Source: Bacteroidales bacterium (GTDB taxonomy: Bacteria > Bacteroidota > Bacteroidia > Bacteroidales > WCHB1-69). From it: DNA of 42,015 nucleotides. Under the pieces are notes generated by a model, which ran no database searches, was not told the origin of the DNA, and saw nothing but the letters and a program-made list of their open reading frames with translations. Shown one piece after another: positions 1 to 7,053 of this stretch (within the stretch, counting starts at the first letter, position 1; each line of letters opens with the position of its first letter). Made by a program: the position numbers and the translations under genes. The DNA lies in the NCBI GenBank assembly GCA_017962275.1, contig JAGCVQ010000059.1, forward strand, positions 1 through 42,015. Reading direction: 5' to 3'.

Positions 1-88
1 AGGAGTTCTCCGCCAGGTCCGCTTTCTTCACAATGTCATTATACCACTGCGAATAATTCTCTGCTCTTGAACAAAAATTTTTTGCCAT
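1..88 (-). CDS. proS: Prolyl-tRNA synthetase, N-terminal fragment (cut by window edge)
   Basis: Reading leftward from the ATG whose complement is at 86-88, the frame stays open to the window edge for 29 codons. It begins [15 protein letters not shown] and continues [14 protein letters not shown]. This matches the conserved N-terminus of the archaeal/eukaryotic-type (short) ProRS used by Bacteroidota, which charges tRNA-Pro with proline in the cytosol. The catalytic core lies outside the window. A -7-like element (147-154, minus strand) sits about 59 bp upstream, and the gene is divergent from the lipoprotein gene at 181. The call rests on the N-terminal signature only. Confidence 0.82.
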   Translation of the reverse strand, partial: MAKNFCSRAENYSQWYNDIVKKADLAENS

Positions 89-115
89 AAAATCGTATAT
101 AAATTAACTTTTTAG

Positions 116-123
116 TACTTTTG
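116..123 (+). promoter_or_regulatory. Bacteroidota -7 element TACTTTTG for the lipoprotein gene at 181
   Basis: TACTTTTG fits the TAnnTTTG consensus and would start transcription near 130, about 50 nt before the ATG at 181. No clear -33 TTG box is seen. It overlaps the opposing proS promoter region (147-154), so the two transcripts would start facing each other and overlap by about 10 nt. Confidence 0.6.
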
Positions 124-146
124 CCGTCTATTTGAAAATTAAGGTG

Positions 147-154
147 CAAAAATA
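147..154 (-). promoter_or_regulatory. Bacteroidota -7 element TATTTTTG for proS
   Basis: The minus strand reads TATTTTTG, matching TAnnTTTG. Initiation near 140 would give a 5' leader of roughly 50 nt to the proS ATG at 88. Confidence 0.5.
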
Positions 155-168
155 AAAAAATAAGAGAT

Positions 169-175
169 AAGGAGG
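169..175 (+). promoter_or_regulatory. Strong Shine-Dalgarno AAGGAGG
   Basis: AAGGAGG ends 5 nt before the ATG at 181. Bacteroidota genes usually lack a Shine-Dalgarno sequence, and none this complete was noticed at the other starts I checked. It fixes the start of the lipoprotein gene and hints at high translation. Confidence 0.7.
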
Positions 176-180
176 ACACT

Positions 181-1875
181 ATGAAGAAACAATTTTTAAT
201 CGTTCTAAGCGTGCTAACCGGCTTATTAGCAGCCTGTTCCACAGCAAATTTCGCCTACTACGATGACATATACACGTCTTCGGGCGAAAAACCCGCCGTG
301 AAGTCGGTGCCCGCCACCGCGCAAGCCGCCACCGCGACCCCGACCGCGGAGCCCGATTCCATCATTTACGAGACGGACGAGAACGGCAATCTGCTGCGTA
401 CGCTGACCTACTATCCGGGCAGCACGGAGCCGGTCGTCACCACCTACATGGAGGTGGCGGATGATGCCACGGCTACTGCTGGTGCCTCCGGCAGCTACGC
501 TTACGATCCGGACGATTATTACGATTACAGCTACAGCTCCCGTATCCGCCGGTTTCACACTGACGTTTACGCCGGCTGGGGTTACTACGACCCCTACTTC
601 ACCAATATGTACTGGTACGATTACTGTCCGGCCAGCTGGGGATTGAGCATCTACCTTGGCTACAACTGGTGGTGGCCGGGCTATTACTACCGCCCCTACT
701 ACTACTCCCCCTACTGGTATGACTACGGTTTCCGTTATGGCTGGGGATGGTACGGTCCCTACTATGCTTGGGATCCCTACTGCCCGGGTTATCACCCTCA
801 CGGTCCGATGCCCATCGATTGGTATCACAACAACCACGACCAGAACCACAGCTACTACTATGGTCACCGCAACAACCTCGGACCCTCAGTGGGCAACGGC
901 GGAAGGGGTGACGACCGCGGCGAACGTCCTGACGGTGGAAACGGAACTAACGGTATGGCAGGCGGTTACGGCAACGGCGAGACCAACAACTACTACTCGG
1001 TGAATACCTCTTCGACCAGCTTCAACCAACGCTACGAGAGCCTCGCGGGAGGCACCACCGGCACGGGCAGCTCCTTCAGCGGCAGCGCCAACGGCGGAAA
1101 CAAAGTCACTGTCTCCGGTACTCGCACCATGGACAATGAAAACAAACCGACTCCTGTCACTGCTGGAGACAACAACGTGCGGCCCAGCAGCAACAACACG
1201 ATTACGCCGGTGGGTAGCAACTCCACGAGCAAGCCGGCCAACACTACGGTCACGACCCCCAGAACAGAGGTGGCCACTCCGAGCAGCAGTTCCACCACCC
1301 GTCAGGATGTCAACACGGTCACTCCGGCCTCCTCCAACAGCACGAGTGTTTCGAGACCCACGACCACCACTACGACGACCACGACTCGCCCGGCCGCCAC
1401 GACCACCCAAGCTCCGAAAACGGTGACACGCACGGTGGTGACTCCCTCCAGCGTCACTACCCGTCCGGCAACCACAGCTCCGAGGACCACGACAACCACC
1501 CGTCCGGCAACGACAACTCCTTCTTCCCCAAGATATTACAATAATCCGGCAGTTCCCTCAAACAACCGCTACAGTGCTCCCACCAACAGCAACCCGTCCT
1601 CCAGCAGCCGTCCTTCCACCAGTACTCCTTCCTCGAACAGCCGCTCGAGTTACAGTTCCCCGTCCAACAGCAGACCGTCGAGCTACAGTTCTCCCTCGAC
1701 GAGCAGACCTTCCTCCACCTCGTCCAGCAGCAGCAGCCGTTCGAGCTACAGCAGCCCGTCGAGCAGCAGCAGCCGTTCGAGCTACAGCGGAGGCTCTTCG
1801 CACAGCAGCAGTAGTTCCAGCTCCCGCAGCAGCGGCGGCGGCGGTGGCAGTCACGGCGGCGGCGGAAGACGATAG
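181..1875 (+). CDS. Low-complexity aromatic- and Ser/Thr-rich lipoprotein, function unknown
   Basis: 564 aa. The N-terminus is a lipoprotein signal with lipobox LAAC at Cys19. The mature protein has three compositional zones. Residues of about 105-230 are extremely rich in Tyr, Trp, Asp, Gly and Pro, with repeated YYxPYY/WYDY-type runs and two central Cys. Residues of about 300-540 are Ser/Thr/Pro/Asn-rich, including runs of Thr and SSSSRSSYSSPS-like repeats. The tail is GGGGGSHGGGGRR. No enzymatic motif is visible. The Ser/Thr zone would be a plausible O-glycosylation or surface-spacer region, and the Tyr/Trp zone recalls cohesive or structural proteins, but that is inference. The strong Shine-Dalgarno suggests abundant expression. 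The gene is followed after 59 bp, containing a heptad repeat, by a barrel gene on the same strand. The ORF is real: signal peptide, single long frame and codon usage like its neighbours. Confidence 0.85.
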   Translation: MKKQFLIVLSVLTGLLAACSTANFAYYDDIYTSSGEKPAVKSVPATAQAATATPTAEPDSIIYETDENGNLLRTLTYYPGSTEPVVTTYMEVADDATATAGASGSYAYDPDDYYDYSYSSRIRRFHTDVYAGWGYYDPYFTNMYWYDYCPASWGLSIYLGYNWWWPGYYYRPYYYSPYWYDYGFRYGWGWYGPYYAWDPYCPGYHPHGPMPIDWYHNNHDQNHSYYYGHRNNLGPSVGNGGRGDDRGERPDGGNGTNGMAGGYGNGETNNYYSVNTSSTSFNQRYESLAGGTTGTGSSFSGSANGGNKVTVSGTRTMDNENKPTPVTAGDNNVRPSSNNTITPVGSNSTSKPANTTVTTPRTEVATPSSSSTTRQDVNTVTPASSNSTSVSRPTTTTTTTTTRPAATTTQAPKTVTRTVVTPSSVTTRPATTAPRTTTTTRPATTTPSSPRYYNNPAVPSNNRYSAPTNSNPSSSSRPSTSTPSSNSRSSYSSPSNSRPSSYSSPSTSRPSSTSSSSSSRSSYSSPSSSSSRSSYSGGSSHSSSSSSSRSSGGGGGSHGGGGRR

Positions 1876-1880
1876 TTCAG

Positions 1881-1922
1881 TTAAGAGTTAAGAGTTAAGA
1901 GTTAATAGTTAAGAGTTAATAA
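1881..1922 (+). repeat. Heptad array, unit TTAAGAG, six copies
   Basis: Six consecutive 7-mers (TTAAGAG x3, TTAATAG, TTAAGAG, TTAATAA) start 5 nt after the stop codon of the lipoprotein gene and end 12 nt before the next ATG. They almost fill the intergenic gap. Confidence 0.9.
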
Positions 1923-1934
1923 TTTAGCATAGTA

Positions 1935-3377
1935 ATGAAAAAGATAGCAACCTTCATCATTGTCATCATGGGCATTTTCGGTCTGGCCAAGGCGCAGGGC
2001 GACTATGAGGCGTTCACCTTCTCGCAGGCGGACTATTTGGGCACGGCGCGTTTCATGGGTGCCGGCGGCGCATTCGGCGCGACGGGCGGCGATTTCTCCG
2101 CACTGGCCACCAACCCCGCATCCATCGGGCTGTTCAAACGCAGCGAAGCGACGTTCACCCCGATGATGCTCAACTTCAACTACACCGACAACTACTATTG
2201 CGGGAACAAGAGTTCCGCACAGAAATTCAGATACACTGTTCCGCAGGCCGGTATCGTCTCCGCGTTCAAGATCAACCGCGACAACGGATGGAAGAACTGG
2301 CAGTTCGGGTTCGGCTTCAACCGCATCAAGGATTTCAACGGCTCGCTCCGCGCGAACGCCACCGTCCATAGCACGCTGACGGACATGGTCATAAATCACG
2401 TCGATGGGATCAACTACAACAATCTCTCTGGCGACGGATACCTGTTCTGGAACAGCTGGCTGATTGACACCCTTCCGGGCACCACCGACCAGTACTACGG
2501 CTTCTTCAGCGACGAAGACATCGCCCAACGTGCCGTGGTGACCCGTTCCGGTGCCATTGACGAGATGATTTTCTCTGTGGGCGGCAATTACAGTGATCGA
2601 CTGTACATCGGCGCCACGTTAGGTTTCCCGTTCCTCAACTTCAAGGAGACCTGCTCCTACTATGAGGAACCGGCAACACAGGACAACATTGCCGGCATCA
2701 CCGGCTACAACCTCTACTCTGAACAACGGGACAACGGCACGGGTGTAAACTTGAAATTAGGCTTCATTTACCAACCCGTTGATTTTGTGCGCATTGGAGC
2801 AGCCTTCCACACGCCAACCTATTACTGGAAAATCAAAGACAACTTCTACCGCTCGATGGTCGCCGACTACACCTCCGGCAAACACAGCGACGACTCCTAC
2901 AGCAACTACAACACCTTCACGCTAACCACCCCATTGAAATTCAACGTCAACACTTCGTTCCTGATTGCCAAGCGCGCCTTCATCGCTGCCGAATATGAAT
3001 TCCAGGACTATGGGATGGCCAAGCTCTATGACGACCACTACGACTATGTCGCCGAGAACGAGGCCGTCCGCACGAAATATGGCGTTTCACACAGTGTCCG
3101 CGTGGGCGGCGAGATCAATGTTACGCAGAGCTTCCTCCTCCGCGCCGGCTATCGGCTGAAAACTTCCCCCTACAAGATGGCCGAAGCTCCCTACAACAAC
3201 ACCGCGCACTTCATCTCCGCCGGACTCGGGTTCAGAGGCAAAGTCATGTTCCTCGACCTCGCCTACGTGCTGCGCATGAGCAAGGACGCCTACTGGCTAT
3301 ACGACGCTTACGGCACCGCCTGCGAATACGGGACCAAGACCCACAGCGTGGTGGCCACCATCGGGTGCAAGTTTTGA
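1935..3377 (+). CDS. Outer-membrane beta-barrel protein, OmpP1/FadL-like
   Basis: 480 aa with a signal peptide ending near residue 20 (GLAKA before QGDY). The segment just after it, GTARFMGAGGAFGATGGDFS followed by ALATNPASIG, is the hallmark N-terminal hatch region of Bacteroidota proteins annotated as OmpP1/FadL/TodX transporters or hemin receptors. The rest has alternating aromatic/polar strands and ends in a C-terminal strand with terminal Phe (TIGCKF), as expected for a barrel inserted by BAM. The family moves hydrophobic compounds across the outer membrane. The substrate here is unknown, and the hemin receptor label should not be taken literally. The stop codon is the first triplet of a long heptad array. 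PorV, encoded at 28.3-29.6 kb, belongs to the same broad barrel superfamily. Confidence 0.85.
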   Translation: MKKIATFIIVIMGIFGLAKAQGDYEAFTFSQADYLGTARFMGAGGAFGATGGDFSALATNPASIGLFKRSEATFTPMMLNFNYTDNYYCGNKSSAQKFRYTVPQAGIVSAFKINRDNGWKNWQFGFGFNRIKDFNGSLRANATVHSTLTDMVINHVDGINYNNLSGDGYLFWNSWLIDTLPGTTDQYYGFFSDEDIAQRAVVTRSGAIDEMIFSVGGNYSDRLYIGATLGFPFLNFKETCSYYEEPATQDNIAGITGYNLYSEQRDNGTGVNLKLGFIYQPVDFVRIGAAFHTPTYYWKIKDNFYRSMVADYTSGKHSDDSYSNYNTFTLTTPLKFNVNTSFLIAKRAFIAAEYEFQDYGMAKLYDDHYDYVAENEAVRTKYGVSHSVRVGGEINVTQSFLLRAGYRLKTSPYKMAEAPYNNTAHFISAGLGFRGKVMFLDLAYVLRMSKDAYWLYDAYGTACEYGTKTHSVVATIGCKF

Positions 3378-3472
3378 GACGTGAGACGTGGGACGTGGGA
3401 CGTGAGACTTTGAACTTGGAACTTGGAACTTTGAACCTGGAACTTTGAACTTTGAACCTGGAACTTTGAACT
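3375..3472 (+). repeat. Stop-anchored heptad array, 14 units in continuous phase
   Basis: Starting exactly at the TGA stop of the barrel gene, the sequence divides into 14 uninterrupted heptads: TGAGACG x2, TGGGACG x2, TGAGACT, then mixed TTGAACT, TGGAACT and TTGAACC units. All fit TKRRACN. The array runs into the next gene, whose TTG start appears to lie in the last units. Confidence 0.95.
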
Positions 3473-4263
3473 TGAAGCCAATCATCATCATCATAACTTT
3501 TACGGTCGCCCTGGGCAGCGCATGCGCTCAGGAGCGGCTTTTTTTTGCGGAGAAGCCTTACGAATCCGTGACCACGGACATCCAGGGGGGACTCTATCTT
3601 TCGTTCGGATCCAACTTGGACTTCTTCACGCCCGACGGGAAACGGCATCTGAACTACAGCGACCAGACCTGGGGCAACATCACCCGGGTGGATGCCAACA
3701 TCGCTTCCAAAATCCTCGTGTTCTATCGTGAAAGCGGCGTAATCATGCTGTTAGACAACGAGATGTCCCCTATCGGGAGTCCGTTGAACCTGTTCGACAA
3801 ATCGATGACCACCGTCTCGTTGGCGGCCATGGGCAACCCGAACAAGATCGTGCTATACGACGATGCCAACCAAGACCTTCTCATCACCGACTTGAGTCTG
3901 AACGTGCTAAGCCAGTCGCACATCACCTTCCCGGGAGAGTTCCACCCCTCCGACATGCAGGTGGTTTCCGAACACCGCATCGCGCTATTGGACACGCTTC
4001 ACGGCATCTGTCTTTTCGACTTCTTCGGCACATACGAGCGGGAAATCCCGATCCCCGGCATCCAAGCCATGCAACTGATGAAAGATCGTATTCTATATCT
4101 TAAAGACAATACCTTATATAAATACGTTCTGCCTACCGCTTACACCCCGATGTCGGTCGATGCATTGGACCTCAACCTGCCCAAAATCAACCGGTTCTGT
4201 CTTTTCCAGAACACCTTGTACTATATTGACGAACAGAACATTCCTTGCAAAAGGGATCTTTAG
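3472..4263 (+). CDS. Secreted protein of unknown function, possible beta-propeller
   Basis: 263 aa if begun at the TTG at 3472. This start gives a clean signal peptide (MKPIIIIITFTVALGSACAQ). Upstream in-frame TTGs at 3466 and 3445 would add residues encoded purely by the heptad repeat, so I prefer the shortest form. No ATG is available near the signal peptide. The mature part has repeated short strands with polar turns (for example LYLSFGSNLDFF, KILVFYRESGVIMLL, RILYLKDNTLYKYV), which resemble the blades of a periplasmic beta-propeller. No catalytic motif is visible and I do not recognise the family. It follows the barrel gene directly, so the two may be co-transcribed through the array. Confidence 0.75.
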   Translation: MKPIIIIITFTVALGSACAQERLFFAEKPYESVTTDIQGGLYLSFGSNLDFFTPDGKRHLNYSDQTWGNITRVDANIASKILVFYRESGVIMLLDNEMSPIGSPLNLFDKSMTTVSLAAMGNPNKIVLYDDANQDLLITDLSLNVLSQSHITFPGEFHPSDMQVVSEHRIALLDTLHGICLFDFFGTYEREIPIPGIQAMQLMKDRILYLKDNTLYKYVLPTAYTPMSVDALDLNLPKINRFCLFQNTLYYIDEQNIPCKRDL

Positions 4264-4268
4264 CACAT

Positions 4269-4304
4269 AAAAAACGCAAGGACGCGCCAATGGCACGTCC
4301 CTAC
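4269..4304 (-). terminator. Intrinsic terminator-like hairpin downstream of the dehydrogenase gene
   Basis: On the minus strand, GGACGTGCCA and TGGCGCGTCC form a 10-bp stem (one G-U pair) with a 1-nt spacer, and a T6 run follows five bases later. It comes right after the heptad array and begins with GTAGGGACG, resembling the GTAGAGACG palindromes elsewhere in the window. Confidence 0.6.
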
Positions 4305-4345
4305 ATCATACATCACACGTCACACGTCACACGTCTCACGTCCTA
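4304..4345 (-). repeat. Stop-anchored heptad array, six units
   Basis: In the sense of the dehydrogenase gene, the TAG stop opens the series TAGGACG, TGAGACG, TGTGACG, TGTGACG, TGTGATG, TATGATG, exactly in phase with the stop codon. The series then runs into the terminator-like hairpin. Confidence 0.93.
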
Positions 4346-5548
4346 CTCGTGTTTATACACGGGCAGCGGTTGGTCGATTTGTTCGTTCCAGGGCAGACCG
4401 TAGCCGCCGATCTCCTTCATGAAGGGATCCGGATCGAACTGCTCGACGTTGAAGACGCCTTGGCCTTTCCACGTGCCGGTGAGGATCATCTTCGCGCCTA
4501 ACATCGCAGGCACGCCGGTCGTGTAGGAAACGGCCTGTGCGCCGACTTCCTTGAAACATTCGGCGTGGTCGCAGTTGTTCCAAACATAATAAGTGCGCTC
4601 CTTGCCATCCTTGACACCCTTGATCTGGCAGCCGATGGAGGTCTGGCCATGGTAGCCCTCGCCAAGAGAGGAGGGTTCGGGCAGGACAGCCTTCAGGAAC
4701 TGCAACGGCACAATCTCCATGCCTTTGTAGTTGATGGGCTTGATGCTGGTCATGCCGACTTCCTGCAGGACGTTCAGCACGGTGAGGTATTTCTGACCGA
4801 AGGTCATCCAGAAACGGGCGCGCTTGATGGTCGGGTAGCTCTTCACGAGCGACTCAAGCTCCTCATGATAAAGCAGATAGGATTCGCGGTCGCCGATATT
4901 GGGATACTCCACAGGACGGTGGATCGACATCGGGTCGATCTCTATCCATTGACCGTTCTCCCAGTATTTGCCACGCTGGGTAATCTCACGGATGTTGATT
5001 TCGGGGTTGAAGTTGGTGGCGAACGCCTTGCCGTGGTCGCCGGCATTGCAATCCACGATGTCGAGATAGTGTATCTCGTCGAAGTAGTGCTTGGCGGCGT
5101 AGGCGGTGTAGATGCTGGTCATGCCGGGGTCGAAACCGCAGCCGAGCAGGGCCATGATGCCGGCTTCTTTGAAGCGATCGTGGTAAGCCCACTGCCAGCT
5201 GTACTCGAACTTCGCTTTGTCGCGGGGCTCGTAGTTGGCCGTGTCCATGTAGTTGGTCTTGGTGGCGAGACAGGCGTCCATCAGGGGGAGGTCCTGATAC
5301 GGGAGGGCCACATTGATGAGCAGATCAGGTTTGTAGCTTTCGAGAAGGCGGATGGTCTCCTGCACGTTGTCGGCATCGACCTGGGCGGTCTGGATGCGGT
5401 TGCCGCCGATCTGCGCGGCGATGGCGTCGCATTTCGCCTTGGTGCGCGAGGCCAGCATGATTTCGGTGAAAACTTCCGGTACGGAAGCGCATTTGTGAGC
5501 CACGACGGAACCAACGCCGCCCGCTCCGATGATGAGTACTCTTGCCAT
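4343..5548 (-). CDS. Saccharopine dehydrogenase-family protein, probably carboxynorspermidine dehydrogenase
   Basis: 401 aa, the usual length for the carboxynorspermidine synthase/dehydrogenase branch of the LYS1-like family. An N-terminal Rossmann fold has GAGGVGS at residues 8-14. Downstream, ALLGCGFDPGMTSIYTAYA and DIVDCNAGDHGKAFATNFNP match the family's substrate-binding region, and the C-terminal half is the conserved alpha/beta domain. The expected reaction is NADPH-dependent condensation of aspartate semialdehyde with a diamine, giving carboxyspermidine or carboxynorspermidine for spermidine synthesis in the cytosol. The partner decarboxylase gene is not in this window. The gene is monocistronic: it has its own -7 element at 5594-5601 and a heptad array plus terminator at its end. 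The assignment within the family is by resemblance; saccharopine dehydrogenase proper is less likely. Confidence 0.82.
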   Translation of the reverse strand: MARVLIIGAGGVGSVVAHKCASVPEVFTEIMLASRTKAKCDAIAAQIGGNRIQTAQVDADNVQETIRLLESYKPDLLINVALPYQDLPLMDACLATKTNYMDTANYEPRDKAKFEYSWQWAYHDRFKEAGIMALLGCGFDPGMTSIYTAYAAKHYFDEIHYLDIVDCNAGDHGKAFATNFNPEINIREITQRGKYWENGQWIEIDPMSIHRPVEYPNIGDRESYLLYHEELESLVKSYPTIKRARFWMTFGQKYLTVLNVLQEVGMTSIKPINYKGMEIVPLQFLKAVLPEPSSLGEGYHGQTSIGCQIKGVKDGKERTYYVWNNCDHAECFKEVGAQAVSYTTGVPAMLGAKMILTGTWKGQGVFNVEQFDPDPFMKEIGGYGLPWNEQIDQPLPVYKHE

Positions 5549-5593
5549 TTGTCTATGTTTTTTTGTGATACTTACGGATTAAGTTTGAAAGTG

Positions 5594-5601
5594 CAAAGGT
5601 A
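5594..5601 (-). promoter_or_regulatory. -7 element TACCTTTG for the carboxynorspermidine dehydrogenase gene
   Basis: The minus strand reads TACCTTTG, 46 bp upstream of the ATG at 5548. No -33 box is obvious. Confidence 0.6.
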
Positions 5602-5618
5602 CAATTTTTTTGGTTTAA

Positions 5619-5706
5619 GGTTTAGGGTTTATAGTTTATGGGGTAAAGGGTTAGATGGTTAAGAGGTTTGGCTCAACTCTAAACCATAAACTCTAAACCC
5701 TAAACC
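5619..5706. repeat. Inverted repeat with telomere-like heptads between divergent genes
   Basis: A 23-nt arm at 5619-5641 (heptads of TTTAGGG/TTTATAG type) is repeated in inverted orientation at 5684-5706 with a single mismatch, around a 42-nt centre that also contains GGTTA-type 7-mers. It lies between the two divergent promoters at 5594 and 5725. The left arm occurs again, identical over 24 nt, at 28200-28223. Confidence 0.9.
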
Positions 5707-5724
5707 ACTAACCATTAAAAATCG

Positions 5725-5732
5725 TATTTTTG
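5725..5732 (+). promoter_or_regulatory. -7 element TATTTTTG for gldB
   Basis: TATTTTTG lies 25 bp before the ATG at 5758. An in-frame TTG at 5737 would lie essentially at the transcription start, which favours 5758 as the true start. Confidence 0.65.
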
Positions 5733-5757
5733 CCCGTTGATAAAAAAGACGACTTGT

Positions 5758-6798
5758 ATGAGAAAGAGTACCCTATCCATCATCTGTATCTTATTGATAC
5801 TTTGCATATTCGCAACCAGTTGCAAAAAAAAGAACAAGCCGGTGGATGTGGCCAAGCCCGCGCTGACCGAGGAGCAGGCGAAGAGTGCCGAGAACATCGA
5901 AATCAACCTGCTGCGCTACGAGCAGGACCTGTTCAACATCGACCAGTTCAACATGGCGGCGGCATTCGCGCAGATGTACGGCAAATATCCCGACAACATC
6001 GTCGCCAAGGGCGCGTGGGACAACCCTGAGATGCTGCAATCCATCAGGGGGTTCATCAACGACCCTGTCATCCAGGATATCTACAAGGAAACGGAAGCGC
6101 AATACGGTGACATGTCGGATTTCAAGAAGCAAATCACACCGGCGTTAAAGCTTTATCTGACGCATTTTCCGGATGAGACGATCCCCGATTTCTGCACGCT
6201 GGTGTCGGGCATCGACTTCAACATGCCACAGGTTTTCGGATACAAGAACACCATTTTCATCTGTCTCGACATGTACCTCGGCAAGGATTGCAAGTTCTAC
6301 GGGCAGGCCGGGATGCCCAAGTACATCGCCGCCCGTTGCGACAAGAAGTACATGGCCACCGACTGTTTCTCCAAAGCGTTGGTTTACAAGCATCTGCCTG
6401 ACAAGACGCTGGTCACGCTGTTGGACAACATGGTGGATGCGGGCAAGAAGATGCTGTTCACGCAGACGATGTTCCCGAACATTGAACCGCAAGACATCTT
6501 GGGCTACAGCAAAGAGCAGTACAAGTGGGCGCTCTCGCACGAATCGGCGGTCTGGCACCGGATGATCGAGAAGAACTTGGTGTATGACAACAGCGACGAC
6601 GTGGTGCGCCGGATGATGGACGAGGCGCCGTTCACCCGCGATTTCGGCAACGACTCCCCCGGCCGCATGGGTGTGTTCATCGGCTTCCAAATCGTGCAGA
6701 GCTATATGGAAACGCACCCCGGCACCACCCTGCAGGATCTCATGAAGATGACCGACAGTCAGAAGTTCCTGAAAGAATCGGGGTATAAGCCGAATTGA
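5758..6798 (+). CDS. gldB: Gliding motility/T9SS-associated lipoprotein GldB
   Basis: 346 aa. The lipoprotein signal has lipobox ATSC with Cys22, followed by a Lys-rich stretch. The body matches GldB along its length: LLRYEQDLFNID near the N-terminus, a central YKNTIFICLDMYLGKDCKFY, then GYSKEQYKWALSHESAVWHRM and the C-terminal NDSPGRMGVFIGFQIVQSYM. GldB is a lipoprotein needed for gliding in Flavobacterium and is conserved in non-gliding Bacteroidota. Its biochemical role is unknown. The family resembles metallopeptidases of DUF2268 type, but I see no convincing HExxH here. It has its own promoter at 5725. The TGA stop begins a heptad array. Confidence 0.85.
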   Translation: MRKSTLSIICILLILCIFATSCKKKNKPVDVAKPALTEEQAKSAENIEINLLRYEQDLFNIDQFNMAAAFAQMYGKYPDNIVAKGAWDNPEMLQSIRGFINDPVIQDIYKETEAQYGDMSDFKKQITPALKLYLTHFPDETIPDFCTLVSGIDFNMPQVFGYKNTIFICLDMYLGKDCKFYGQAGMPKYIAARCDKKYMATDCFSKALVYKHLPDKTLVTLLDNMVDAGKKMLFTQTMFPNIEPQDILGYSKEQYKWALSHESAVWHRMIEKNLVYDNSDDVVRRMMDEAPFTRDFGNDSPGRMGVFIGFQIVQSYMETHPGTTLQDLMKMTDSQKFLKESGYKPN

Positions 6799-6830
6799 GA
6801 CGTGAGACGTATGACGTGAGACGTGGGACG
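6796..6830 (+). repeat. Stop-anchored heptad array, five units, after gldB
   Basis: The TGA stop of gldB opens TGAGACG, TGAGACG, TATGACG, TGAGACG, TGGGACG. After about 25 nt of unrelated sequence an inverted array follows (6856-6932). Confidence 0.93.
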
Positions 6831-6855
6831 GTGGGAAAGTTTCCTCTTTGGTTTC

Positions 6856-6932
6856 AAATCACAAATCACAAGTCACAAATCACAAATCATACGTCATACG
6901 TCACAAGTCATACGTCATACGTCACACGTCAA
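6856..6932 (-). repeat. Inverted heptad array, 11 units, upstream of ssb
   Basis: On the plus strand there are eleven consecutive 7-mers: AAATCAC x2, AAGTCAC, AAATCAC, AAATCAT, then ACGTCAT/ACGTCAC/AAGTCAT units ending ACGTCAA. Read on the minus strand these are GTGATTT and GTGACGT units, the same family as the gldB array in opposite orientation. A transcript leaving gldB could therefore fold the two arrays on each other. Confidence 0.93.
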
Positions 6933-6988
6933 TTAATTAACAGACAATAGGATAACGATTTATCAACAATTAACACTTGATAACTTTT

Positions 6989-7019
6989 CCGCAAAAGGTG
7001 TTTAAAACGCTTTTTGCGG
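6989..7019. promoter_or_regulatory. Imperfect palindrome overlapping the ssb promoter (candidate operator)
   Basis: The arms CCGCAAAA and TTTTGCGG flank a centre GTTTAAAAC, giving a near-palindrome of 31 bp with two mismatched pairs. It ends 3 bp before the -7 element at 7023-7030, so it covers the -33 region. An operator for a dimeric repressor is possible; no regulator can be named. Confidence 0.45.
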
Positions 7020-7022
7020 TTG

Positions 7023-7030
7023 TATCTTTG
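7023..7030 (+). promoter_or_regulatory. -7 element TATCTTTG for ssb
   Basis: TATCTTTG followed by CCGTG. Initiation would be near 7037, which rules out the in-frame GTG at 7033 and supports the ATG at 7054 as the ssb start. Confidence 0.7.
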
Positions 7031-7053
7031 CCGTGAACTTAAAACTTAATATT

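Noticed and set aside
1302-1854. Val- or Ala/Arg-rich open frames opposite the lipoprotein gene
   Set aside because: They are reverse readings of Thr and Ser codon runs (ACC and AGC) in the low-complexity region.
5619-5706. TTTAGGG repeats as eukaryotic telomere contamination
   Set aside because: The units are degenerate, short and arranged as an inverted repeat between bacterial genes with bacterial promoters. They are part of the heptad-array pattern.
6796-6932. CRISPR array
   Set aside because: Units are 7 bp with no spacers and there are no cas genes in the window.
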